Of a DNA stretch of 64,000 bases, positions 1 through 6,481 are shown piece by piece. Position 1 is the first letter of the stretch; every line of letters begins with the position of its first letter. Source of the stretch: Brevundimonas intermedia (GTDB lineage: Bacteria; Pseudomonadota; Alphaproteobacteria; Caulobacterales; Caulobacteraceae); the NCBI RefSeq assembly GCF_004614235.1, contig NZ_SPVH01000002.1:372001-436000 (forward strand), given 5' to 3'. Below the pieces are notes generated by a model. That model saw only the letters and a program-made list of their open reading frames with translations, did not search any database and was not told the origin of the DNA. The translations under genes were made by a program, and so were the position numbers.

Positions 1-1147
1 GCTCCGCCTTGACCGCGCCGTCATAGCTGGCCTGATCGGGACCATGGCCGCTCATCCGGTTGTGCAGGGACGCGCCGCCCGGTGCGAAGCCGCCGGCCTT
101 GGCGTCATAGGCGCCGGTCACCAGCCCCATGAACTCGCTCATGACGTTGCGGTGGAACCAGGGCGGTCGGAACGTATGCTCAGCCACCATCCAGCGTGGC
201 GGGAAAATGACGAAGTCGATATTGGCCGTGCCCGGCGTCTCGGACGGGCTGGTCAGGACGGTGAAGATCGACGGATCGGGGTGGTCGTAGCTGACGGTGT
301 TGATCGTGTTGAACCGCGCCGTGTCATAGCGGCAGGGCGCCAGATTGCCATGCCAGGCGACCACGTCCAGAGGGCTGTGGTCGAAGGTCGTGGCCCACAG
401 ACGGCCGCCGTATTTCTGGACGCACTGGGTGGGGCGATCCACGTCCTCGAACGCCGCAACCGGGGTTTCGAAGTCGCGCGGATTGGCCAGGCCGTTTGAC
501 CCGATGGGACCAAGGTCCGGCAGGCGGAACGGACTGCCGTAGTTTTCGCAGACATAGCCGCGAACGGGCCCGTCGACCTCGACGCGGAACCGGACGCCGC
601 GCGGGATCAGTACGACATGGCCTGGCCCGGCCTCGATCACCCCCATCTCGGTGACGAACCGATGGGCGCCCTGTTGCGGCACGATCAGCAGCTCGCCGTC
701 GGCATCGTAGAAGACGCGGTCGGTCATCGAGCGGTTGGCGACATACAGGTGGATGCCCGCGCCTGCGCCCGCGTCGGGTTCGCCATTTCCGCCATAGCTC
801 ACCAGGCCCTCGACCCAGTCGGTCGGGGTCTCGGGCACGGGCAGAGGGTCCCAGCGCATCCGGTTGGGATTGGGCGGGGTCTCGTCGAACGGCCCCGAGC
901 GGACGCGGCCCTGGTCGAAGGCCACATAGGGGCCGTGCTGGGCCGAGGGGCGCAGGCGATACAGCCAGCTGCGGCGGTTCTCGGCGCGCGGGGCGGTGAA
1001 GGCCGTGCCGGACAGCTGTTCGGCATACAGGCCCATCGGCGTCTTCTGCGGCGAGTTCTGGCCTACGGGCAGGGCGCCGGGCGCGGCCTCGGTCGCGAAA
1101 TGATTGCCGAAGCCGGTCAAATAGGCGGGCGCGTTGGATCGCGTCAT
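1..1147 (-). CDS. hmgA: homogentisate 1,2-dioxygenase (C-terminus outside window)
   Basis: Opens the ring of homogentisate to maleylacetoacetate in tyrosine/phenylalanine breakdown; a cytosolic non-heme iron enzyme. The minus-strand frame is open from the ATG at 1147 to the window edge, about 382 of the usual 430-440 residues. The N-terminus ([20 protein letters not shown]) is typical of the family. Near the edge the frame reads [11 protein letters not shown], then [20 protein letters not shown], which carries the His, Glu and His that bind iron in this family. A GGGAGA ribosome-binding site lies 7-8 bases before the ATG. The gene is divergent from the membrane protein at 1263. The identification is firm; only the last 50 or so residues are missing. 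Confidence 0.95.
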   Translation of the reverse strand, partial: MTRSNAPAYLTGFGNHFATEAAPGALPVGQNSPQKTPMGLYAEQLSGTAFTAPRAENRRSWLYRLRPSAQHGPYVAFDQGRVRSGPFDETPPNPNRMRWDPLPVPETPTDWVEGLVSYGGNGEPDAGAGAGIHLYVANRSMTDRVFYDADGELLIVPQQGAHRFVTEMGVIEAGPGHVVLIPRGVRFRVEVDGPVRGYVCENYGSPFRLPDLGPIGSNGLANPRDFETPVAAFEDVDRPTQCVQKYGGRLWATTFDHSPLDVVAWHGNLAPCRYDTARFNTINTVSYDHPDPSIFTVLTSPSETPGTANIDFVIFPPRWMVAEHTFRPPWFHRNVMSEFMGLVTGAYDAKAGGFAPGGASLHNRMSGHGPDQASYDGAVKAE

Positions 1148-1262
1148 GTCGTGTCTCCCTATGGCGTCGGTTTAGCCGTCCCTTGGACCAGCGTCACCCT
1201 TTTGCGGCGAGGCAACAGCTTGGCCGTTCGCGCGTTGACAGCCGCCAGGGAGCTGCACCGCC

Positions 1263-1778
1263 ATGACCTATCTGACCCGCGCCGTCTTCGGCTTCGCCAG
1301 TCTTCTGCTGCTGCTTTCCGCCATGGCCCTGATCGGGTTTGGCGTGAAGGATGCGGTGGAAGGGATCGGCCGACCGGATCAGTCCGGGGCCGACGCCGTG
1401 CTGGACATGCTGGGCTATGTCATCGTCGCCATCGCCGTGTTCGATGTGGCCAAATACATCTTCGAGGATGAGGTGCGGCGCGGCAATGAGCGGCGCAGCG
1501 CCGCCGAGGCCCGGCGCAGCCTGACGAAGTTCCTGTCCACCATCGTCATCGCCCTGTTCCTGGAGGCGCTGGTGGTGGTGTTCAAGACGGCGCGCGAGGA
1601 CGTCGCCCTGCTGCTCTATCCCTCCGCCCTGCTGATCGCCGCCGTCCTGGTGCTGGTCGGCCTGGGCGCCTTCCAGCGTTTCTCGGCCACGGTCGAGGAG
1701 AAGGTCGGCGACGACGACGAGGCGGAAGAGCGCAAGGACGAGGTCAAGCGCAAGGCGGGAGCCGCCCGAAAACCCTAG
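1263..1778 (+). CDS. small integral membrane protein
   Basis: A 171-residue protein with about four hydrophobic segments (roughly residues 7-27, 45-62, 90-107 and 115-135) and a charged C-terminal tail rich in Asp, Glu, Lys and Arg. No catalytic motif is visible and I cannot name a family with confidence; the layout vaguely resembles PsiE-like or general membrane proteins. An AGGGAG ribosome-binding site precedes the ATG. Its last codons overlap the 3' end of the convergent gene at 1775 by four bases. Expected in the cytoplasmic membrane; function unknown. Confidence 0.75.
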   Translation: MTYLTRAVFGFASLLLLLSAMALIGFGVKDAVEGIGRPDQSGADAVLDMLGYVIVAIAVFDVAKYIFEDEVRRGNERRSAAEARRSLTKFLSTIVIALFLEALVVVFKTAREDVALLLYPSALLIAAVLVLVGLGAFQRFSATVEEKVGDDDEAEERKDEVKRKAGAARKP

Positions 1779-2032
1779 GCCTGTTTCGGCAGGAAGGGCG
1801 AAAAGGTGATGACGGTGAAGGTGTCGCGGACATGCGGCCGCGTCTGCACCTGTTTGGTCACGAAGGTCCCAATGTCGGCGTCGCGCGGCAGGTTGAACTT
1901 GGCCAGCAGGTCGTGCTGGCCCGAGGTCGAATAGACCTCCGAGACGTTCTCGACATTGTCGACGATATCGGCCGCTACCTCGTTGGCGTAGCCCAGCTCG
2001 CATTTGATGAAGACGAAGATGGCGGTCATCAT
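1775..2032 (-). CDS. stand-alone Lrp/AsnC ligand-binding (RAM) domain protein
   Basis: 85 residues that correspond to the C-terminal effector-binding half of Lrp/AsnC regulators, without the helix-turn-helix. The pattern is a short strand (TAIFVFIKCE), a helix (ANEVAADIVDNVENV), the turn with YSTSGQHDLLAKF, and a final strand (VRDTFTVITFSP). Such proteins form dimeric alpha/beta barrels and oligomers that bind amino acids, and may modulate partner Lrp proteins. Two consecutive ATG codons occur at the start. It sits between genes of aromatic amino-acid catabolism, which fits amino-acid sensing, but that link is inference only. Confidence 0.85.
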   Translation of the reverse strand: MMTAIFVFIKCELGYANEVAADIVDNVENVSEVYSTSGQHDLLAKFNLPRDADIGTFVTKQVQTRPHVRDTFTVITFSPFLPKQA

Positions 2033-2066
2033 GGCGGATCAGTCCTCTGGTTCGAGGGCGTTCGTA

Positions 2067-2126
2067 GAGCATGATCGTTTCTGGTGGAACCGCTGCGCGG
2101 TTCCGACAGAAGCGTGAATCATGCTC
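2067..2126. repeat. 60-bp palindromic repeat overlapping a start codon
   Basis: An imperfect inverted repeat: the left arm begins GAGCATGAT and continues TTTCTG...GGAACCG, and the right arm is CGGTTCC..CAGAAGCG..ATCATGCTC. The outer nine bases pair perfectly and the inner CGGTTCC/GGAACCG block pairs again. The GAGCATGAT...ATCATGCTC ends resemble palindromic repeats scattered between genes in many alphaproteobacteria. The right arm contains the ATG at 2121 that opens the hydrolase reading frame, so the repeat either forms the leader of that mRNA or masks its real start. Confidence 0.7.
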
Positions 2127-2969
2127 TCGCTTAAAATTGGGGCGGATCAAGACGTGCCGGGTAAGCCGCAAGACACAGACGCCGTGCTGGAGGCGCAATA
2201 CAACAACCGCGCCCTGGCCCCCGACCACCCCGCCGTCATGGCGCGCTGGAAGGCGGGATCGAAGGCTGCTCGCGCCACCCATCCGCCCGAAATCCTGCAC
2301 TACGGTCCCGGCGAACGCGAAGGGATCGACTGGTTCGACGCAGGGACAGGTGCGCCGGTCGTGGTCTTCATCCACGGCGGATATTGGCAAGCGCTGGACG
2401 CTGGCTGGTTCAGCTTCGTCGCCCCGCCCCTGCTGGCTCACGGCGTCAGCGTCGCCATCCCGACCTACGACCTGGCGCCGACCGTGCGGCTGGGCCGGAT
2501 CGTCGACCAGATGCGCGTCGCCGTCGATCTGATCCATGACCGCACCGGCGCTCGCCCTGTTGTCAGCGGCCATTCGGCGGGCGGGCATATGGCGGCCTGC
2601 CTGTTGGCGGACGGTCGCGCCTCGGCCGCCGTCTCCATCTCGGGCGTGTTCGACCTGGAGCCGCTGATCCCGACCTCGCTGAACGCCGCCCTAGACCTGA
2701 GCCCGACCGAGGCGCGCGCGCTGTCGCCGATCCACTGGGTCCCGTCCGCCGGCGCCATTTTAAACTGCATCGTGGGCGGCGACGAAAGCGACGCCTTCCT
2801 TCAGCAAAGCCGCGACATGGCCGGGCATTGGGGCGCTCTAGGCGCGGAAACACGCTTCGAGGCCCTGCCGGCTCTCAACCATTTCACGGTGCTGGATCCA
2901 TTGTTCGATGCGGACAGCCCGATGGTCGAACGGCTGGCCGCCTTGGCGCACGCGCGCGCCGCATGCTGA
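2121..2969 (+). CDS. alpha/beta hydrolase, kynurenine formamidase-like
   Basis: 282-residue alpha/beta hydrolase. Oxyanion-hole motif HGGYW at residues 85-89 and nucleophile elbow GHSAGG at 150-155 (Ser152) are the signature pair of the AFMID-type kynurenine formamidases, which hydrolyse N-formylkynurenine in tryptophan catabolism. Candidate acid and base are in VGGDESDAF and LNHFTVLDPL near the C-terminus. The N-terminal stretch AQYNNRA matches the family. The neighbouring hmgA supports a role in aromatic amino-acid breakdown. The start is uncertain: the ATG at 2121 lies in the arm of a palindromic repeat with a weak ribosome-binding site, and an in-frame GTG at 2154 would also fit. Another esterase of the same fold cannot be excluded. 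Confidence 0.8.
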   Translation: MLSLKIGADQDVPGKPQDTDAVLEAQYNNRALAPDHPAVMARWKAGSKAARATHPPEILHYGPGEREGIDWFDAGTGAPVVVFIHGGYWQALDAGWFSFVAPPLLAHGVSVAIPTYDLAPTVRLGRIVDQMRVAVDLIHDRTGARPVVSGHSAGGHMAACLLADGRASAAVSISGVFDLEPLIPTSLNAALDLSPTEARALSPIHWVPSAGAILNCIVGGDESDAFLQQSRDMAGHWGALGAETRFEALPALNHFTVLDPLFDADSPMVERLAALAHARAAC

Positions 2970-3014
2970 CGGCGAACCCGTGGACGAAGCCGTTCCCGCC
3001 CTCCACAATATCGC

Positions 3015-3353
3015 ATGTCCAGATACGCGCCGATCCTAATCCTCGTTTGCGCCCTCGCCTTGGCGGGGTGCGTGGTCAAGACATACCCGATGCTGACGAC
3101 GTTGAGCCCCGCCGACGCGGGCGCGATGACCTGCAGCCAGCTTCACGGCCAGCGTCTGGTCGCCGAGGACACGGCGCAGCAGATCGCCCATATCGCGCAA
3201 GGCGGGCGGGCGAGGTTCTCGCAGCGGCCCGTCCTCTATTCGACGGCCAGACCCGACGCTGAACGCGGGGCCCAGGCTCGGCTGTCGGTGGTCGAGGCCG
3301 CCCTGCTGGCCCAGGGATGCGGGCCGGACGGCGGTCGATCAGGCGGCTCCTGA
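3015..3353 (+). CDS. small lipoprotein of unknown function
   Basis: 112 residues beginning with a lipoprotein signal peptide: MSRYA, a hydrophobic run, then the lipobox LAGC with Cys at residue 19. The mature part has no recognised domain; it carries two further Cys (TCSQL and AQGCG) that could form a disulfide in the periplasm. Codon use is like that of its neighbours. It is probably anchored in the inner or outer membrane. A hairpin at 3386 follows it. Confidence 0.65.
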   Translation: MSRYAPILILVCALALAGCVVKTYPMLTTLSPADAGAMTCSQLHGQRLVAEDTAQQIAHIAQGGRARFSQRPVLYSTARPDAERGAQARLSVVEAALLAQGCGPDGGRSGGS

Positions 3354-3385
3354 CACCGGTGAAACAATAAGTTCCGCCCTGCCCC

Positions 3386-3411
3386 GCGAAAGCGCTGCGC
3401 GGCGCTTTCGC
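3386..3411. terminator. hairpin after the lipoprotein gene
   Basis: Perfect 10-bp inverted repeat GCGAAAGCGC / GCGCTTTCGC with a 6-base loop, 33 bases after the lipoprotein stop codon. There is no U-tract on either side, so it is either a weak terminator or one of the small GC-rich palindromes common in this window. Confidence 0.4.
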
Positions 3412-3509
3412 ATTTCGCGTCGGCTGGGATAAGCAGGGGATCAGGGCCGGGACGACCGGTCGTTGCAACACACGATCCCGGCCCGCGCCGGGACAGGCGG
3501 AGACAGACC

Positions 3510-4190
3510 ATGGCCCACGATCGCGTCAGCGTGCTTCAGGCGCTGGAGACCCAAGGCGTCTGCCCGGTCTTCTATCACCCCGACGCCGAGGTCAGCCTGA
3601 ACGTCATTCGCGCCTGTGCGCGCGGCGGGGCGCCGGTGGTCGAGTTCACCAATCGCGGCGACTTCGCCTGCGACCTGTTCGGCGAGATCAATCGCGAACT
3701 GATCAGGACCGACCCGGACGTCGTCCTGGGCATCGGTTCGGTCGTCGATGCAGGCACGGCGTCGCTTTACCTGAACCGCGGCGCGCGCTTCGTGGTCAGC
3801 CCCTGCCTGATCCCCGACGTGGCCAAGGTCTGCAACCGTCGCATGGTGGCCTATTTCCCCGGCTGCGGCTCGGTGACCGACATCGGAGAGGCGCACGAAC
3901 TGGGCTGCGACATCGTCAAACTGTTCCCCGGTTCGGCGGTCGGCGGCCCGGACTTCGTCAAGGCGGTCAAGGGACCGATGCCCTGGGTCAAGATCATGCC
4001 GACGGGCGGCGTCGATCCGGACGAGGCCTCCATCGCTAAATGGTTCGGCGCCGGCATCGTGGCGGCGGGCATGGGCTCCAAGCTGGTGACGGACGAGGCC
4101 GTCAAGTCGGGCGACTGGGCCGCCATCGAGGCCAAGGTCCGCGCGACCGTGGACGCCGTCGCGGCGTTCCGGGCGTCCAAGAAAGGCTGA
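3510..4190 (+). CDS. KDPG/KHG aldolase family protein (Eda-like)
   Basis: 226-residue class I aldolase of the Eda family, which splits 2-keto-3-deoxy-6-phosphogluconate or 2-keto-4-hydroxyglutarate to pyruvate plus an aldehyde. The Schiff-base lysine is in DIVKLFPG (Lys137) and the proton-transfer Glu in VVEFTNRG (Glu45), in the same order and spacing as in the E. coli enzyme. PTGGVDPDE forms the phosphate-binding end of the barrel. GGAG precedes the ATG. No Entner-Doudoroff neighbours are present, so the physiological substrate is open; related keto-deoxy sugar acids are possible. Confidence 0.85.
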   Translation: MAHDRVSVLQALETQGVCPVFYHPDAEVSLNVIRACARGGAPVVEFTNRGDFACDLFGEINRELIRTDPDVVLGIGSVVDAGTASLYLNRGARFVVSPCLIPDVAKVCNRRMVAYFPGCGSVTDIGEAHELGCDIVKLFPGSAVGGPDFVKAVKGPMPWVKIMPTGGVDPDEASIAKWFGAGIVAAGMGSKLVTDEAVKSGDWAAIEAKVRATVDAVAAFRASKKG

Positions 4191-4202
4191 TCCGTCAGGC
4201 CG

Positions 4203-4718
4203 TCAGCGGGACGGTCCTTGGTCCCGCTGACGATCGTTGCGTTCGCCGTGAACTATGGCGCGGCGGGCGTCGCCCTTGCGTTGCAGGATCGGCGTCAGGG
4301 CCTTGCGCTCATCGGGCGTCAGCGTGCCCAGAACAGCGACGGCGCCGTTTTCCAGCCTCGTGCGGCCGCGCATCTCGGCGGCCCTGGATTGTTCGAGCAG
4401 CGTCTGAACACGAGCCGCGTCCAGCGTCGGTTGGCCTGCGACGTCGATGGCCTCGCGCCGCGCCGCCCGCGCCGCCTCGAAATCGGGACGCGCCGCCAGG
4501 GCGGATTCCCGCAGGGCCGTGCGCACGCGGTCTCGAACGGCGGGGTCCAGATCGGCCAGAACCTCGGCCAACGGACCTTCGCGACCGGGACGCCTCTGAT
4601 CCTCGATCTTGCGTTCGATCCTGTCGCGATTGACCACATAGGTGACGGTGCCCGCGACCGCGAACACGTTCAGCGCCACCGAGACGGCCAGGGCGATCTT
4701 CAGGGTCTTCGACGTCAT
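4203..4718 (-). CDS. periplasmic heavy-metal sensor-like protein (CpxP/CnrX type)
   Basis: 171 residues: an N-terminal signal anchor (residues 5-27), then an all-helical, Arg/Glu/Ala-rich domain with a PEVR-like linker and the C-terminal motif LGTLTPDERKALTPIL, characteristic of the Metal_resist / CpxP-like superfamily. Such proteins sit in the periplasm and sense metal or envelope stress. The start codon overlaps the stop of the upstream anti-sigma-like gene (ATGA at 4715-4718), so the two are translationally coupled. No Cys or His cluster is obvious, so metal binding is not shown. The 3' end lies in a perfect inverted repeat (4201-4212 / 4221-4232) that could also terminate transcription from both sides. 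Confidence 0.75.
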   Translation of the reverse strand: MTSKTLKIALAVSVALNVFAVAGTVTYVVNRDRIERKIEDQRRPGREGPLAEVLADLDPAVRDRVRTALRESALAARPDFEAARAARREAIDVAGQPTLDAARVQTLLEQSRAAEMRGRTRLENGAVAVLGTLTPDERKALTPILQRKGDARRAIVHGERNDRQRDQGPSR

Positions 4719-5122
4719 CCCAGAACCTCGGTGTCGTCCACGCCGGTCAGCGAGGATTGATAGAGCACCGCATCGGCCCGCGCGTCGGCGCTCAGATGTG
4801 TCGTCAGACCGACGCCGGCGACCACGCCCGCACAGGCGGCGGCCGCCCAGCCCGCCCCCAGATACCAGACCGCACGGCCCAGCCGGCCACGCGCCTTGCG
4901 TTTGGGCGCATCGGCCAGAATGCGCGCGGTCAGGGCGGCGGACGGAACCGGCGCCGGCGCGGCGTTCAGCAGCCCGTCCAGCGTCGCCGCCTCGTCCAGC
5001 ACCGCCTTCAGCGACGGATCGGCCGCGAGCAGGCTTTCGGCGAAGGCGCGCTCGGACGCGGGCCACCGACGCAGGTCGGCGCCGTAGGCGTCCGCCAGTT
5101 CGTGCAACCGTTCCGCCTTCAT
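4715..5122 (-). CDS. anti-sigma factor-like membrane protein
   Basis: 135 residues with a cytoplasmic helical N-terminus (KAERLHELADAYGADLRRWP), one transmembrane segment at about residues 87-108, and a short periplasmic tail. Size, topology and position directly downstream of an ECF sigma gene with a 4-base ATGA overlap are those of an anti-sigma factor. It lacks the HxxxCxxC zinc motif of ZAS-type anti-sigmas. The coupled periplasmic protein downstream could act as its sensor partner. Assignment rests mainly on context. Confidence 0.7.
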   Translation of the reverse strand: MKAERLHELADAYGADLRRWPASERAFAESLLAADPSLKAVLDEAATLDGLLNAAPAPVPSAALTARILADAPKRKARGRLGRAVWYLGAGWAAAACAGVVAGVGLTTHLSADARADAVLYQSSLTGVDDTEVLG

Positions 5123-5703
5123 CGTCCGTCTCCTCTACCCGCCCTCGGCGACCCGGCCGGAGCCATGTCCGAAAGGGCCTGACGCAATGCGCGACGACCG
5201 CGCGACAACAAACTCTCCAGCGCCTCGACGCTGATCTCCATCAGGGCGGCCGCCTCGATATTGGACAGCTCCTGATAATGGCACAGGACGATGGCCTCGC
5301 GCTGACGGTCCGGCAGCCGTTTCAGCGCCGCATCGACCCGCACGCCTGTCTCGGCCGCCAGCAGCCCCCGATCCGGCGCCGGTCCCTCGTCGGGGCGATC
5401 CGGCGGCGTGTCGGTCGGGATTTCGCGCCGTCGTCTCAGCCGATCGTAGCAGAGGTTCAGCGCGACCCGGTGCAGCCAGGTGTCGAACCTGGCCTTGCCG
5501 GGCGCCCATTTGGGCGCCTGTCGCCAGGCCTTGAGCATGGCTTCCTGGGCCACGTCCTCGGCCTCGGCCGCGTCGCCCAGCATCCGCTGGGCCAAGGCCA
5601 GAATACGCGGCAGCTTGCGCGCGACGAGCGTCTGCGCCGCCGCCGGGTCGCCCTGACCCACCCGGCGCACCAGATCCTCGTCGGGGTCGACGATCGCGAC
5701 CAA
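5119..5703 (-). CDS. ECF-type RNA polymerase sigma factor
   Basis: 194 residues with region 2 (DAAEAEDVAQEAMLKAW, then FDTWLHRVALN) and region 4 (LPDRQREAIVLCHYQELSNIEAAALM...SVEALESLLSRGR), the typical ECF architecture. It recruits RNA polymerase to a small stress regulon and probably to its own promoter. The track start is a TTG at 5703 with GAGG five bases before it; this is plausible but not certain. It is the first gene of a three-gene unit joined by ATGA overlaps (5119-5122 and 4715-4718). The signal is unknown; the downstream CpxP-like protein suggests an envelope or metal cue. Confidence 0.9.
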   Translation of the reverse strand: MVAIVDPDEDLVRRVGQGDPAAAQTLVARKLPRILALAQRMLGDAAEAEDVAQEAMLKAWRQAPKWAPGKARFDTWLHRVALNLCYDRLRRRREIPTDTPPDRPDEGPAPDRGLLAAETGVRVDAALKRLPDRQREAIVLCHYQELSNIEAAALMEISVEALESLLSRGRRALRQALSDMAPAGSPRAGRGDGR

Positions 5704-5769
5704 ACCTGCCTCTTTCGCTGCTGACGAAAAGGACCGGTTCGTTCATGACGGCCGACCCCGACACCGTTC

Positions 5770-6432
5770 TTACTCCGAAGCCGGGGCGGGGGAAGCCGGT
5801 TGTTGCGCCGGACGGGCTGCGCGGCGTTCCGCACGCTGGGCCTGACGCTCCGCACGATGGGCGGTCATGGCGGTGCGGCGCTCGTCGGCCGAGATGACGC
5901 CGTCGCGGTTGGCGTCCATCTTGTCGAAACGCTCGCCCAGCTTGGCGGCGACGTCTGAGATCACCACCGGACCGCGTTCGCGGCCGGGGCCACGCCCTTC
6001 GACGCCCGGACGACCGGGACCGCGCATGGCGTGGCGCGCACCGCCGCGATGACCCTCACGATTGCCTGCGCGTTCGGCGCGCGGGCCGCGATCAGGGCGC
6101 GCGGCATGGCCGGCGTCGAACTCGGCGCGGCTGATGGAGCCGTCGGCGTTGGCGTCCAACTTGGCGAAGCGGGCGTCGGCGCGCTCGGCCTGGCGGGCCT
6201 GCATGCCGGCCTGACGTTCCTCGACGCTGACCGTGCCGTCGCGGTTCGCATCCAGCGCGGTCAGGCGAGCCACGCGCGTATCGACGTACTCGGCGCGCGT
6301 CATCTGACGGTTCGCTTCGCCGCGCGCCTGATACGGAGCGGCTGCGCCAGCGGGGGGAACCTGTGCGGTCGCCACGCCGGCGACGGCGGCCAGCGCGATG
6401 ACGCTCAGGCCGGTCAGAAAGGTCTTTCTCAT
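5770..6432 (-). CDS. periplasmic EF-hand protein
   Basis: 220 residues with a cleavable signal peptide (MRKTFLTGLSVIALAAVAG, cleavage near ATAQ) and three canonical 12-residue EF-hand loops: D61-E72 (DANRDGTVSVEE), D93-E104 (DANADGSISRAE) and D173-E184 (DANRDGVISADE). An Arg/Gly/His-rich linker separates loops two and three. Probably binds calcium in the periplasm. I chose the ATG at 6432 because GGAG lies nine bases before it and the signal peptide starts there; an upstream start would add 14 residues. It lies 66 bases upstream of the sigma factor on the same strand. Confidence 0.85.
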   Translation of the reverse strand: MRKTFLTGLSVIALAAVAGVATAQVPPAGAAAPYQARGEANRQMTRAEYVDTRVARLTALDANRDGTVSVEERQAGMQARQAERADARFAKLDANADGSISRAEFDAGHAARPDRGPRAERAGNREGHRGGARHAMRGPGRPGVEGRGPGRERGPVVISDVAAKLGERFDKMDANRDGVISADERRTAMTAHRAERQAQRAERRAARPAQQPASPAPASE

Positions 6433-6481
6433 CTCGATCATCTCCATGGACCGCGTGACGCGACCCTTTGACATTGCCCTG

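Noticed and set aside
1194..2588. 464-residue open frame on the minus strand
   Set aside because: It is antisense to the membrane protein, crosses the RAM gene and palindrome in the wrong frame, and has the composition of a shadow frame in GC-rich DNA.
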